Assembly: GCF_018304825.1 (NCBI RefSeq)
Contig: NZ_CP072649.1
Location: 806,001-870,000, forward strand
Direction of reading: 5' to 3'
Source: Chloracidobacterium validum
GTDB lineage: Bacteria; Acidobacteriota; Blastocatellia; Chloracidobacteriales; Chloracidobacteriaceae
DNA: 64,000 nt
The position numbers and the translations under genes are program-made. How positions within the stretch are numbered: the first letter of the stretch is position 1; the number at the start of each line of letters is the position of its first letter. Below the pieces are notes generated by a model. That model was not told the origin of the DNA and did not search any database. It was given only the letters and a program-made list of their open reading frames with translations. This document shows positions 1 through 11,699 of this stretch, in pieces.

Positions 1-640
1 CGATGAAGCCGCCGAGCACCGGAATGACCCCCGCAGACAATACCGGGCCGAGGGCCTGGCGCGTCCGCGCGACGGTAGCTTCCCAGCGTGGTCGGGCGCG
101 GCCATAGACCTCGTCCGTCACAATGCAGGTCCGGGCATCCACCGCGCGGCACGCCGTGCCATCCCCGGCAATGACGGCGGCCAGCAGGGTTGCGGCTAAC
201 TGCTCACCGTAAGCGACCACCTCATCCCGCAGCGGTGGAATGGTTCCCGGATAAGCGCGCATGGTTTCGAGCGCCTGGGCCAGGCGTTCACGGGCCGCGT
301 AGAGCGCGTGGACGAAATCGCCGTACGCGGCCCCGCCGGTCAGGCTTTCGGCCACTTCGCTGTAACGGGCGAAGTGCGGTTCGAGACCGTCCAGTGCCGC
401 GGCCGTATCCTGTTCAAGCGCCTGCCGGACGGCCTCCAGGAGGGCGTCGGTCATGCCCGCCATGGCAGAGACCACGACGACCGGCGGGAGTGGCGACCGA
501 GCGGACTGCCGGCGCGCGATGGCCGCGACACGGGCAAAAGCGGCCGTATCTTGTACCGATGTGCCGCCAAACTTCATCACCGTTGGGCGTCGTTCGCCAT
601 CGAACGACGCCGGAGAAACCGAGTTGCTGGTAGGGTTCAT
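1..640 (-). CDS. lysC: Aspartate kinase, N-terminal part (runs off the window)
   Basis: Phosphorylates L-aspartate, the first step toward lysine, threonine and methionine. The reading frame was translated directly: the amino-acid kinase signature KFGGTSVQD lies near residue 22, followed by VVVVSAMAGMTDALL, the usual aspartokinase nucleotide-binding region. The first ATG (640) shares ATGA with the stop of metX, which suggests translational coupling; an internal ATG at 577 sits right before KFGGTS and is an alternative start. The gene is cut by the window edge, so I cannot tell a stand-alone aspartokinase from a fused aspartokinase-homoserine dehydrogenase. Its position after metY and metX fits supply of homoserine for methionine. 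Confidence 0.9.
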   Translation of the reverse strand, partial: MNPTSNSVSPASFDGERRPTVMKFGGTSVQDTAAFARVAAIARRQSARSPLPPVVVVSAMAGMTDALLEAVRQALEQDTAAALDGLEPHFARYSEVAESLTGGAAYGDFVHALYAARERLAQALETMRAYPGTIPPLRDEVVAYGEQLAATLLAAVIAGDGTACRAVDARTCIVTDEVYGRARPRWEATVARTRQALGPVLSAGVIPVLGGFI

Positions 641-1701
641 GAGCGTGTGGGTTCAAGCGCCGCGCGGAGCAGGGGGGTGATGGCGGCGGGTTCGGCCAAA
701 AAGCCATCGTGACCATGGTCGGTGCTAACTTCAGCATACTCAACCGGAACGCCAACCGTGCGCATCCGTTCGGCCAGGGCGCGCACGGCGCTGGCCGGGA
801 AGAGCCAATCCGAAGAAAGCCCAATCAGGTGCACGCGCGCGCGGATGCGCGCCAGTTCGGCAGCGGCCAGATCAAAGGTGTCCATGGCTTTGCTGAGGAT
901 GAGGTAGCTGTTGGCGTCGAACCGCCGGACGAATTTCTCGCCCTGGTGGTCGAGATAGCCGGCGACATCATACCGCGCGGCAAGCGTCATCCGTGGGTCT
1001 TCGCCCGACCGATCTGGGTGACGGCCGAAGCGGTCGTCAAAGAGTGCCGCCGATTTGTAGCTGCACATGGCAATGGCGCGGGCTAGTGCGAGGCCGGCTG
1101 CCGGCTGCGTGGTGTAGTCGCCACCCTGCCACGCCGGGTCCTGCTGAATGGCCCGGCGCTGGAGGTGATTGAGCGCCAGCCCCATGGCCGGCAGTGGCGT
1201 CGCGCCGATGGCACAGCACACATCGAGCGCGTCTGGAAAATCCACGGCCCACCGGAGCGCTTGCATGCCACCGATCGAGCCACCCACGACGGCGGACAGG
1301 CGGGCAATACCCAGTTTTTGCAAAGCCAGGGCCTGCGCCCGCACGATGTCGCCAATCGTGACGAGCGGAAACCGCGCAGCATAGGGGCGACCGGTTCGGG
1401 GATCAATCGTCGGCGGGCCGGTCGAGCCGTAGCAGGAGCCGAGCACGTTGATGCCGACCAGGGCATAGCGCTCCGGATCAAACAGATGCCCTGGGCCGAC
1501 CAGATCGCCCCACCAATCCGCAATACGCGCCGAACCGGTCAAGGCGTGACAGATGAGCATCACGCCACCGGGGGCGCTTTCCGGGTGTCCGTACCAGGCG
1601 CACCGAAGGGTCACTTCCGGTAGTTCACCGCCCGCCTCCAAGCGGAACGGTTGCTCATCGAGCTTCACGTCTTGCTCGAACGTCGGTCTCATGGCAGTCA
1701 T
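637..1701 (-). CDS. metX: Homoserine O-acetyltransferase
   Basis: Alpha/beta-hydrolase-fold enzyme that acylates homoserine before direct sulfhydrylation by MetY. Visible family features are LICHALTGSARIADWW after the first strands, the nucleophile elbow GGSIGGMQALRWA, the acid in GLSSDWLFP and the C-terminal histidine in DHGHDGFL. The open frame extends to a TTG at 1761; I chose the ATG at 1701 (another ATG at 1692) because homology-like sequence starts about there, giving about 354 residues, normal for MetX. It lies 158 bases downstream of metY and overlaps the aspartokinase start by four bases, so the three are probably one operon. Confidence 0.93.
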   Translation of the reverse strand: MTAMRPTFEQDVKLDEQPFRLEAGGELPEVTLRCAWYGHPESAPGGVMLICHALTGSARIADWWGDLVGPGHLFDPERYALVGINVLGSCYGSTGPPTIDPRTGRPYAARFPLVTIGDIVRAQALALQKLGIARLSAVVGGSIGGMQALRWAVDFPDALDVCCAIGATPLPAMGLALNHLQRRAIQQDPAWQGGDYTTQPAAGLALARAIAMCSYKSAALFDDRFGRHPDRSGEDPRMTLAARYDVAGYLDHQGEKFVRRFDANSYLILSKAMDTFDLAAAELARIRARVHLIGLSSDWLFPASAVRALAERMRTVGVPVEYAEVSTDHGHDGFLAEPAAITPLLRAALEPTRS

Positions 1702-1859
1702 CGTGACGTTGGCAGCGCCGGCCGTCTCCGGCAACCGGAGCCAGGCCAGGACAGCCGGCAACGCACCAAAACAATCGCCGGCGCGAGACGCTGAGACGGA
1801 AATTTCTCAGCCCAAACCGTCCGAAAACGAGCGCCCCCACCGACGAAGCTCATGCGGCG

Positions 1860-3212
<1,353 letters not shown>

Positions 3213-3218
3213 TCATAC

Positions 3219-3249
3219 GCCCCGCACGCTTGCCCAAAGCGTGCGGGGC
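3219..3249 (-). terminator. Perfect 13-bp hairpin between riboswitch and metY (possible attenuator)
   Basis: GCCCCGCACGCTT and AAGCGTGCGGGGC form a perfect 13-bp stem around a five-base loop. It lies between the putative SAM aptamer and the metY ribosome-binding site. On the metY strand only a weak T-rich stretch (ACTTTT) follows, several bases downstream, so this is a possible attenuator rather than a textbook terminator. Confidence 0.55.
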
Positions 3250-3266
3250 GTTCACGGTTGAATCCA

Positions 3267-3320
3267 CCGGCGCTTTAGCAGTTTTTAGCGTGGAGCAAGT
3301 TGCCTAAATCGCCACGTCAG
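3267..3320 (-). promoter_or_regulatory. Putative SAM-II-class riboswitch aptamer upstream of metY
   Basis: Read on the minus strand, the metY leader has the order expected of a SAM-II (metA motif) H-type pseudoknot. CGTGG is followed by GATTTA, a loop with GGC and TTGC, the closing strand CCACG, then CTAAA and GCTAAA. The loop GGC can pair with GCC at the 3' end (3269-3271), which would form the pseudoknot. I recognised it by comparison with the remembered SAM-II consensus, not by a covariance search. The target gene, metY, is a classic SAM-riboswitch target. The aptamer ends about 97 bases before the start codon, farther than is usual for this class. Confidence 0.72.
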
Positions 3321-3375
3321 GTTGTCAAATCATCCGTTATGACGGACGAACCATGGATGATAACGGAGACGCCTG

Positions 3376-4578
3376 TCAACCCATTCCCGTGTCGGGGACG
3401 GAATTTTCCGGCGCCGGGGGTTCACAGCGCATCACTGCCGGCAAGGTGATGGTAAAGGCCGTCCCGACGCCTTCGGTGCTCTGGACACTGGCTTGGCCGC
3501 CATGCGCGGCTGTAATCCGTTGGACGATGGCCAGTCCCAGTCCGGTTCCCAACTGGCGGGTACGTTGGCGAGCTTGGTAGTAGGGATTGAAAATGTAAGG
3601 CAAGTCTTTCGCTGGGATACCAGGGCCGGTGTCTTCGACGTGAATGACGACAAACGTTTTGCCGGCGTTGACGCCGGTGCCTTCGACCTGCTCGGCGCGC
3701 AGCGTCACCGTTCCGCCTTCAGGGGTAAACTTGACGGCGTTAGAGAGCAGATTACCAACCGCGCGCAGCATTTTGCTGCGGTCCAACAATAACGTGGGGA
3801 GGTTTGGAGCGCAGACAGTGCGCAGCGTGATCCCCTTGTGCTCGGCGGTGAGCGCAATCTGGGCGGCAGACTCCTCGATGAGTTCCCTCACAGGCACCCA
3901 GGCAAGTTCGAGTGTAGCTCCCCCAGCCTCGGCTTTCGAGAAATCCAGCACCTCATTGACCAGCTTCGTAATGTGTTCGAGCGTTCGGTAGCCGTGCTGA
4001 AAAATCTTGCGCAAGTCGTCGTCCAGGATGCCCATTTCCTCGGCGCGCATTTCCGTCAATTCAAACGCCCCGAAGACGGTCGCCAGTGGAGAGCGAATAT
4101 CGTGAACCAAAACGGCGGTGAACTCCTCGCGCTGGTGGGCGAGTTCCTCCAGTTTCGCCACGGTTTCCTGAAGTTGCGTGGCTTGTTCACGGAGTTGGTG
4201 CTTGAGTTCGTGAATTCGCAGGGCGCTGCGGACGCGCGCCAGGAGTTCCTTGGTTTCACAGGGCTTGACCAGATAGTCATCGGCGCCGGCGTCGAGGCCC
4301 TGGACTCGGTCATCCAGTTCGCCACGGGATGACAACATGATGATTTGGCTGTCGCTGAGTTTGGGATTTGCGCGAATCTGGCGGCAAACTTCCGGGCCAT
4401 CCAGTCCGGGCATGACCCAATCCAGCAGCATCACGCCTGGCAGCAATTCATTGGCCTGGCGCAGGCCGTCCTCGCCATCCGTGGCTTCAATCACGGTAAA
4501 ACCGGCCTTGGTCAGAACTTTCTTGAAAACAAGGCGGAGCGTGGCTTCATCATCTACAATCAGCACGGTACTTGACAT
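3376..4578 (-). CDS. Response regulator-histidine kinase fusion (REC-HisKA-HATPase)
   Basis: Cytoplasmic signalling protein of 400 residues. An N-terminal receiver domain (about 1-120) has the acidic pair in VDDE, phospho-acceptor Asp53 in LLDWVMPG and Lys in LVKPCE. A short coiled coil (about 122-150) follows, then a HisKA domain with His159 in VLVHDIRSPLA. The HATPase domain shows [24 protein letters not shown] and TGLGLAIVQ. The ATG at 4578 is four bases after the plsY stop, so it is probably co-transcribed with plsY. No membrane segment or output domain is present; it likely relays phosphate from another kinase. The input is unknown. Confidence 0.9.
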   Translation of the reverse strand: MSSTVLIVDDEATLRLVFKKVLTKAGFTVIEATDGEDGLRQANELLPGVMLLDWVMPGLDGPEVCRQIRANPKLSDSQIIMLSSRGELDDRVQGLDAGADDYLVKPCETKELLARVRSALRIHELKHQLREQATQLQETVAKLEELAHQREEFTAVLVHDIRSPLATVFGAFELTEMRAEEMGILDDDLRKIFQHGYRTLEHITKLVNEVLDFSKAEAGGATLELAWVPVRELIEESAAQIALTAEHKGITLRTVCAPNLPTLLLDRSKMLRAVGNLLSNAVKFTPEGGTVTLRAEQVEGTGVNAGKTFVVIHVEDTGPGIPAKDLPYIFNPYYQARQRTRQLGTGLGLAIVQRITAAHGGQASVQSTEGVGTAFTITLPAVMRCEPPAPENSVPDTGMG

Positions 4579-4582
4579 AGGC

Positions 4583-5245
4583 TTACGAGTCAGGCGGCGT
4601 TTGCCACCCTGTTTGACGAAAGGTTGACTCCGTTCCGCGATACAATCGCTGCAAGTTGCCGCCATGTCGCGCGATGATGGCCGTTCCGATCGCCACCGCC
4701 CAGATGAGCGACGGCAGCCAGACTTCGCTCGCTCGCCCCAGCCACCATCCATCGCACAGCCAGATGCCGATCGGCAGCACGAGCACGCCGAGCAGTGAAC
4801 CCAGTGAAACGGTGCGCGTCAGGGCAAAGACCAATCCCCACGTCAGCAGCGCCAGGAGCGTCGCCACAGGCGACAGCACCAGAAACACCCCGACGCCGGT
4901 GGCCACGCCTTTGCCGCCCCGCAAGCCGAGATACACCGGGAACATGTGGCCCAGTACGGCGGCGAGCCCGGCCGCGCCCAGCAGGCGCGGGGAGGTCGAA
5001 CCCGACACCCAGGCAGCCACCCACAGCGCGAGGAATCCCTTCAGCACATCGAGCACGTAGGTCAGCAGCCCGGCCGCCAATCCGGCCTTGCGGACGACAT
5101 TCGTCGCGCCAGTGCTTCCCGACCCGGAAGCTCGGACATCCTCGCCGGTCAGAGACTTGGCAATCAAGAAACCACATGGGACGGCGCCGATGAGATAGGC
5201 TAAAGCCAGCGCGGCGGCCCACGACATCCAAGGCAGCATTTCCAT
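4583..5245 (-). CDS. plsY: Glycerol-3-phosphate acyltransferase PlsY
   Basis: Membrane enzyme that transfers acyl from acyl-phosphate to glycerol-3-phosphate, the first step of phospholipid synthesis. The 220-residue protein has about five hydrophobic segments and the PlsY signatures GSGSTGATNVVRKAG and PVYLGLRGGKGVATGVGVF. The ATG at 5245 overlaps the stop of the upstream aldolase gene (TGATG), indicating coupling. The C-terminus (YRGTESTF) is also typical of the family. Confidence 0.95.
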   Translation of the reverse strand: MEMLPWMSWAAALALAYLIGAVPCGFLIAKSLTGEDVRASGSGSTGATNVVRKAGLAAGLLTYVLDVLKGFLALWVAAWVSGSTSPRLLGAAGLAAVLGHMFPVYLGLRGGKGVATGVGVFLVLSPVATLLALLTWGLVFALTRTVSLGSLLGVLVLPIGIWLCDGWWLGRASEVWLPSLIWAVAIGTAIIARHGGNLQRLYRGTESTFRQTGWQTPPDS

Positions 5246-6012
5246 CAGTTGCGATATGAAGCATCCACCCGGTCAAGCTTGCGCAGCAGGCCCGGCCAGA
5301 CCAAATCCGCGCCCAGACCGTGCGTTACCTGCGCCGCTTGCGCACGAATGCCCTGCTGAATGGGTTCGGCAATGGTTATGAGCGGTCGGCCGCCAGACTG
5401 CGCCAGAACCTGAATTCGACAGGCACTTTCGACGACATACATCAGCAGAAACGCCTCGGCGGCCGTCCGCCCTACCGTGAGCAGTCCGTGGTTGCGCAAC
5501 ACGAGGATTTGCTTATCGCCCAAATCGGCAACCAGGCGTGGTTTTTCCTCCTCATTGAGCGCCACGCCCTCGTAGTCGTGATAGCCAAGCGTTGCCAAGG
5601 CGAATAGTGACTGCTGTGAAATCGGCAGTAGCCCGTCGGCCTGGGCCGCAACGGCAATCCCATGCGGCGTGTGCGTATGAAACACGCACCGGGCATCTTC
5701 GCGCGCGGCATGGATGGCACCGTGAATGGTGAAGCCGGCCGGATTGATGCGATAGGGCGTCTCCATCACGATCTGCCCTGTGAGGTCAATCTTGACTAGG
5801 TTCGAGGCCGTGACTTCCTCGAAGAGCAGTCCGTAGGGGTTGATGAGGAAGTGGTGGTCGGCGCCGGGAACGCGCATCGAAATATGCGTAAACACGAGGT
5901 CGTCCCACCCGTGCAACGCGGTCAGGCGATACATCGCGGCTAAATCAACCCGCGCCTGCCACTCTTCAGGCGATACGCGGTCACGGAGACTCACGGGAGC
6001 CGGTGCGGTCAT
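5245..6012 (-). CDS. Class II aldolase/adducin family protein
   Basis: A 255-residue protein of the zinc-dependent class II aldolase (L-fuculose-phosphate aldolase/adducin) fold. Visible are HGWDDLVFTHISMRVPG near the N-terminus, the metal-binding pair in CVFHTHTPHGIAV and a later histidine in LRNHGLLTVG. This adducin-like branch includes proteins with no known aldolase activity, so the substrate cannot be named. The ATG at 6012 is preceded by AAGGAGGA (6021-6028), which lies within the last codons of queF. It is in a chain with queF upstream and plsY downstream. Confidence 0.85.
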   Translation of the reverse strand: MTAPAPVSLRDRVSPEEWQARVDLAAMYRLTALHGWDDLVFTHISMRVPGADHHFLINPYGLLFEEVTASNLVKIDLTGQIVMETPYRINPAGFTIHGAIHAAREDARCVFHTHTPHGIAVAAQADGLLPISQQSLFALATLGYHDYEGVALNEEEKPRLVADLGDKQILVLRNHGLLTVGRTAAEAFLLMYVVESACRIQVLAQSGGRPLITIAEPIQQGIRAQAAQVTHGLGADLVWPGLLRKLDRVDASYRN

Positions 6013-6016
6013 CGGA

Positions 6017-6427
6017 TTACTCCTCCTTGGCTTCAGAACTGATTTGCTTGGCGCGGTAGGTGGCCTCAATGACGGAACTGATACCGCCACGGGGCGTGAA
6101 GTCACCCGTGACGGTACACTCGACCGGCTCACAGGCCGCGACCACGTCCCGCAGAATGCGATTGATGGCATTTTCATAGAAAATTCCAAGCTGCCGGTAC
6201 GCCTGGATATAAAGCTTGAGCGACTTGAGTTCAAGACACCGGTCACGGGGGACGTAGGCAATCGTGACGGTGCCAAAATCCGGCTGCTCCGTGAGCGGAC
6301 ACACGGACGTAAACTCAGGAATGCGAATCGTAATGCGATAGTTCGGAAACTGGTTTTCCCAACATTCGAGCGCCGGGAGCGGCGCGTCCAGGCCCTTTCT
6401 GGCATGTTCGCTGGTATAAGCACCCAT
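6017..6427 (-). CDS. queF: NADPH-dependent preQ0 reductase QueF
   Basis: Reduces 7-cyano-7-deazaguanine to preQ1 in the synthesis of the tRNA base queuosine. The 136-residue size is that of the short unimodular QueF. The signature EFTSVCPLTEQPDFG holds the catalytic Cys43 and Asp50, and the strand LELKSLKLYIQAYRQ follows as in family members. It is the first gene of a minus-strand chain and is divergent from the 3-hydroxyacyl-CoA dehydrogenase gene. No other queuosine gene and no recognisable preQ1 riboswitch lie nearby. Confidence 0.95.
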   Translation of the reverse strand: MGAYTSEHARKGLDAPLPALECWENQFPNYRITIRIPEFTSVCPLTEQPDFGTVTIAYVPRDRCLELKSLKLYIQAYRQLGIFYENAINRILRDVVAACEPVECTVTGDFTPRGGISSVIEATYRAKQISSEAKEE

Positions 6428-6546
6428 GAACGGTCAACCCTCTTTCACCAAAAATCTTTGCTACTTTAGCAGTCAAGCGTTGGCCTGTTATTGCCTTTTT
6501 ACCGCGCGCGTTCCCACATCTCCTAAATGAAAGGAATCATCCTGAT

Positions 6547-7440
6547 ATGACAGAACTCCGCAAAATTGGCGTCGTTGGCTGTGGCACCATGGGCGCCGGC
6601 ATTGCGCAAACCATCATTCAGAGCGGGTTTGAAACCGTTGTCGTGGAGACGGACGACGACCGGCTCCAACGTGGATTCACCACGATTGTTTCATCGCTTT
6701 CGAGACTCGTCGAAAAAGGGCTGATCTCGGAAGAAGCCAAAGACCTAGCACAGCAGCGCCTGCGCGGGACGACCGAGCTTTCCGCGCTGGCGGAGTGCGA
6801 CCTCGTGATTGAAGCCATTGTGGAGGAACTCTCCGCCAAGCATGAGTTGTTCCGTCAGTTGGACGGCCTGTGCCGTCCAGAGACGATGTTTGCCAGCAAC
6901 ACGTCGTCGCTCTCGATTACCCAGATGGCCAGCGTCGTTGCTACCAGCCGGCAGGCACGTTTTGTCGGCTTGCACTTTTTCAACCCCGTTCCACGCATGG
7001 CGCTTGTCGAAGTTGTCCGGTCGTTCCTGACAGACCCGGCGATCATCGAGCAGGTCACAGAGTTTGTGAAAGCCATTGGGAAGACACCGGTTCAGGCAAC
7101 CGACCAAACCGGCTTTATCGTCAACCGTCTGCTCGTGCCTTATTCACTTGATGCGATTCGCGCCCTGGAAGAAGGAGTTGGTTCGATTGCCGATATTGAC
7201 CAGGCCATGAAGCTGGGCGCGGGACACCCGATGGGACCGCTCATGCTCAACGATTTGGTTGGCCTGGATGTCCTGCTCAACGTCGCCAACACGATGTACG
7301 ACGCCTTCCGGGAACGCCGGTTCGCGCCGCCGCCGCTGCTGGTGCGCATGGTGGCGGCCGGGTGGCTAGGACGCAAAACCGGGCGTGGCTTTTACGACTA
7401 CAGCGATCCGAAGCAACCCAAGCCAATGACGCTTCAGTAA
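6547..7440 (+). CDS. 3-hydroxybutyryl-CoA dehydrogenase
   Basis: NAD(P)-dependent 3-hydroxyacyl-CoA dehydrogenase, 297 residues. The N-terminal Rossmann fingerprint is GVVGCGTMGAGIAQ. The catalytic region is FVGLHFFNPVPRMALVEVV, and TGFIVNRLLVPY begins the C-terminal helical domain. The end GWLGRKTGRGFYDY is typical of the stand-alone Hbd/PaaH/FadB2 type. Substrate chain length cannot be told from sequence. It starts a plus-strand run with a DUF2103-like gene and ligA. A thiolase and a dienoyl-CoA reductase elsewhere in the window fit fatty-acid or acyl-CoA turnover, but they are not linked to it. Confidence 0.92.
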   Translation: MTELRKIGVVGCGTMGAGIAQTIIQSGFETVVVETDDDRLQRGFTTIVSSLSRLVEKGLISEEAKDLAQQRLRGTTELSALAECDLVIEAIVEELSAKHELFRQLDGLCRPETMFASNTSSLSITQMASVVATSRQARFVGLHFFNPVPRMALVEVVRSFLTDPAIIEQVTEFVKAIGKTPVQATDQTGFIVNRLLVPYSLDAIRALEEGVGSIADIDQAMKLGAGHPMGPLMLNDLVGLDVLLNVANTMYDAFRERRFAPPPLLVRMVAAGWLGRKTGRGFYDYSDPKQPKPMTLQ

Positions 7441-7455
7441 ATGGCGCTTCAGTAG
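7426..7455 (+). repeat. 15-bp tandem duplication across the stop codon of the hydroxyacyl-CoA dehydrogenase gene
   Basis: ATGACGCTTCAGTAA (7426-7440) is followed directly by ATGGCGCTTCAGTAG (7441-7455), 13 of 15 bases identical. The second copy repeats the last four codons plus a stop and adds no in-frame product. Confidence 0.85.
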
Positions 7456-7485
7456 TTGTGTTCTCGATACTGGTGGAGGCGCGTC

Positions 7486-7797
7486 ATGGCGAAGAAGAAA
7501 CCTTCTGAAACAGCCCCAGGGCGCCTGGTGTGGAATCACTCGACCCACATTCCGGGCCTCATCCCGGTGCTGACGCGCCTATGTAATGTCCCCGGTGTCA
7601 AGACGGTGACGCCGGGCCGCCTGGCACAGGCCAAGGGACGCCCCACGCCGCTGACCATCCGCGTTACCGTCCCGATTGTCGGCGGCTTCAAGCTCCAGGC
7701 CCGTTCCAGCGGAAGCGTTCAGGAAATTTTCGTCGTTACGTCGCTGACCGAAAGCGCCCTACAACAGGCCATTGACCAACTTCTGGCCGATACATAA
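7486..7797 (+). CDS. DUF2103-like protein
   Basis: A 103-residue protein whose opening (RLVWNHSTHIPGLIPVL) and middle (VTVPIVGGFKLQARSSGSVQEIF) resemble the DUF2103 family, known mainly as a conserved, probably metal-binding protein of unknown role. The family name is from memory of the motif. The ATG at 7486 has GGAGG seven bases upstream; the open frame extends to 7456 without a comparable site. It lies between a hydroxyacyl-CoA dehydrogenase and ligA, which gives no functional hint. Confidence 0.7.
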   Translation: MAKKKPSETAPGRLVWNHSTHIPGLIPVLTRLCNVPGVKTVTPGRLAQAKGRPTPLTIRVTVPIVGGFKLQARSSGSVQEIFVVTSLTESALQQAIDQLLADT

Positions 7798-9879
<2,082 letters not shown>

Positions 9880-10039
9880 AGCCGGCTTCGGCGCGCGGCC
9901 ACAGCCGGAACCGACCGGCCCGGCGAATAACCTTTGGAAAGCCGGTTTTTGAGCGATCGGTAACCGGCGTGAGATCATCGGCACATCAAGGAAAGAAGTC
10001 GGTGCGTCGAGGCAATCAGACTGTACCCGGTAAGCCCTG
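9880..10039 (+). other. Intergenic region between ligA and the restriction-modification genes
   Basis: 160 bases with GC-rich inverted repeats (such as GAAGCCGGCTTC just after the ligA stop) but no T-run to make a clear terminator. It marks the passage from about 62% GC to the AT-richer island. No direct repeat or attachment site is evident. Confidence 0.4.
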
Positions 10040-10903
10040 ATGAAAAGTCCTTTACGATACCCCGGCGGTAAATCACGCGCGCTTCACCAGATGAAATTTC
10101 TCCTGCCGCAAGCGTTTGAAGAGTACCGAGAGCCTTTCGTCGGCGGTGGATCGTTCTTTATCTACCTACGTCAGGCTTATCCACAACTGCGGATGTGGAT
10201 CAACGACCTAAACCCTGAGTTGTACTATTTCTGGAAACATGCTCAAGCTGATTCGGAAACATTGGCAAGCGAGATTCTCAAGATAAAATCCAAAAGAAAG
10301 AATGGGCAGGCACTATTCGATGAGCTGACGCGCATGGATGTTAGCGCCCTATCCGAGTTTGAAAGAGCGGTTCGTTTTTTCGTTCTGAATCGGATTACTT
10401 TCTCAGGTGTCGTTGAATCCGGTGGATACTCGAAATTGGCTTTCACTGCGAGGTTTACAGAATCTTCAATCAGGCGTGTTGCCCAAATTGGGAAACTGTT
10501 GGAAGGCATCAAGATCACCAATTCAGACTACCGTGAACTTTTACTGGATGGTGGAAAGGAAGTGTTCACGTTCCTTGATCCACCTTACTTCAAGGCGACC
10601 AAATCGAGATTGTATGGGAAAAAAGGCATTTTACATACTGGATTCAGTCACGACGAATTTTCCGTCGAAATGAGAGCCTGCAAGCATTCCTGGCTCATCA
10701 CTTACGACGACTCGCCAGAAATCAGGAATAACTTTAGCTTTGCAAATATCTACGATTGGCAACTGCAATACGGCATGAACAACTACAAGCAAGGCAGAGC
10801 AGAAAAAGGAAGCGAGCTTTTCATTGCCAATTATACGCTCCATGTCAAGCGTAAGGCCGAGAGCACCGAAGGGGAAAAATTTGAGCAACTTGCATTGATT
10901 TAG
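10040..10903 (+). CDS. D12-class DNA adenine N6-methyltransferase (Dam/DpnM-like)
   Basis: Methylates adenine in a short DNA target. The 287-residue protein has the D12-class features. These are RYPGGKSRAL at the N-terminus, the AdoMet motif EPFVGGGSFF (31-40), WINDLNPELY, NRITFSGVVESGGYSK in the middle, and the catalytic DPPY at 180-183. It is followed by a probable endonuclease and a second methylase. The target sequence cannot be read from this; Dam-like enzymes often recognise GATC, but related ones in restriction systems do not always. Base composition (about 45-48% GC) differs sharply from the neighbours, which suggests horizontal acquisition. Confidence 0.93.
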   Translation: MKSPLRYPGGKSRALHQMKFLLPQAFEEYREPFVGGGSFFIYLRQAYPQLRMWINDLNPELYYFWKHAQADSETLASEILKIKSKRKNGQALFDELTRMDVSALSEFERAVRFFVLNRITFSGVVESGGYSKLAFTARFTESSIRRVAQIGKLLEGIKITNSDYRELLLDGGKEVFTFLDPPYFKATKSRLYGKKGILHTGFSHDEFSVEMRACKHSWLITYDDSPEIRNNFSFANIYDWQLQYGMNNYKQGRAEKGSELFIANYTLHVKRKAESTEGEKFEQLALI

Positions 10904-11049
10904 TCCATTAAAGCAAAAAGCGAGCTGATGAGACACGTGCTAGGTATTTGAGGTTCCTGGGCTTTTTCGGGCCTAGTCCTGTCTTTGAAGTTTTTTCTAC
11001 TCCGAGCATTGTCCAAACCCGCTTGGGCCGAGGTAGCGTAACGGAACCA

Positions 11050-11697
11050 ATGAAATCAAAGTTGACACTTGAAATTCTCAAGACAGAAGCGCAAGTGTTT
11101 GCCGGCAAGGCACATGGCGCTCCATCGTTATATGGGGTTACTGACGGGAAAGCGATTGGTACATACGTTGAGCATCAGTTCCGGTCTCACCTCCGCGAAA
11201 AATACGACTTTCAGGAAGGAAGCTCTGCTAGTGGCATAGATTTCCCAGAACTCGAAGTTGACATGAAGGTAACAAGCATAAGGCAACCACAATCGTCATG
11301 TCCCTTCAAATCTGCTCGGCAGAAGATTTATGGACTAGGCTATTCTTTGCTTGTGTTCTTATACGAGAAGACAGATGAGCCACAAACACCTATGGGAAAC
11401 TTGAATATCTTGCACACACTTTTCGTCAGCAAAGAGCGAACGGCAGACTTTCAGACCACCACAGGTCTCCGTCAAATCCTCGAAAACAAGGGTAACCAGG
11501 ATGACATCTTGGCGTTCATTGAAGAACGCAGGCTTCCGGTAGATGAGATTGAGGCATCGGCACTAGCCCGCGAAATTCTTACCACCCCCCCTGAGATCGG
11601 TTATCTTACCATCTCGAATGCCCTGCAATGGAGACTTCAATATAGCCGAGTCATCGAGAGGGCCGGTTCGGCTGCGGGGGTTGAAAGACTAAAATAG
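11050..11697 (+). CDS. Probable type II restriction endonuclease, PD-(D/E)XK fold
   Basis: A 215-residue protein. GIDFPELEVDMKVTS holds Asp64, Asp71 and Lys73 in the arrangement of a PD-(D/E)XK nuclease active site, and RQPQSSCPFKSARQKIYGLGYSL follows. I recall similar stretches in type II restriction enzymes but cannot name a characterised one. Its place between two adenine methylases strongly supports the role. The ATG at 11050 is chosen over an upstream TTG. The stop is immediately followed by the next gene (TAGTGATG). AT-rich like its neighbours. Confidence 0.8.
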   Translation: MKSKLTLEILKTEAQVFAGKAHGAPSLYGVTDGKAIGTYVEHQFRSHLREKYDFQEGSSASGIDFPELEVDMKVTSIRQPQSSCPFKSARQKIYGLGYSLLVFLYEKTDEPQTPMGNLNILHTLFVSKERTADFQTTTGLRQILENKGNQDDILAFIEERRLPVDEIEASALAREILTTPPEIGYLTISNALQWRLQYSRVIERAGSAAGVERLK

Positions 11698-11699
11698 TG

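Noticed and set aside
9880-10039. Attachment site or direct repeat flanking the restriction-modification island
   Set aside because: Compared by eye with the sequence after 13310; no shared direct repeat, tRNA gene or integrase was seen.
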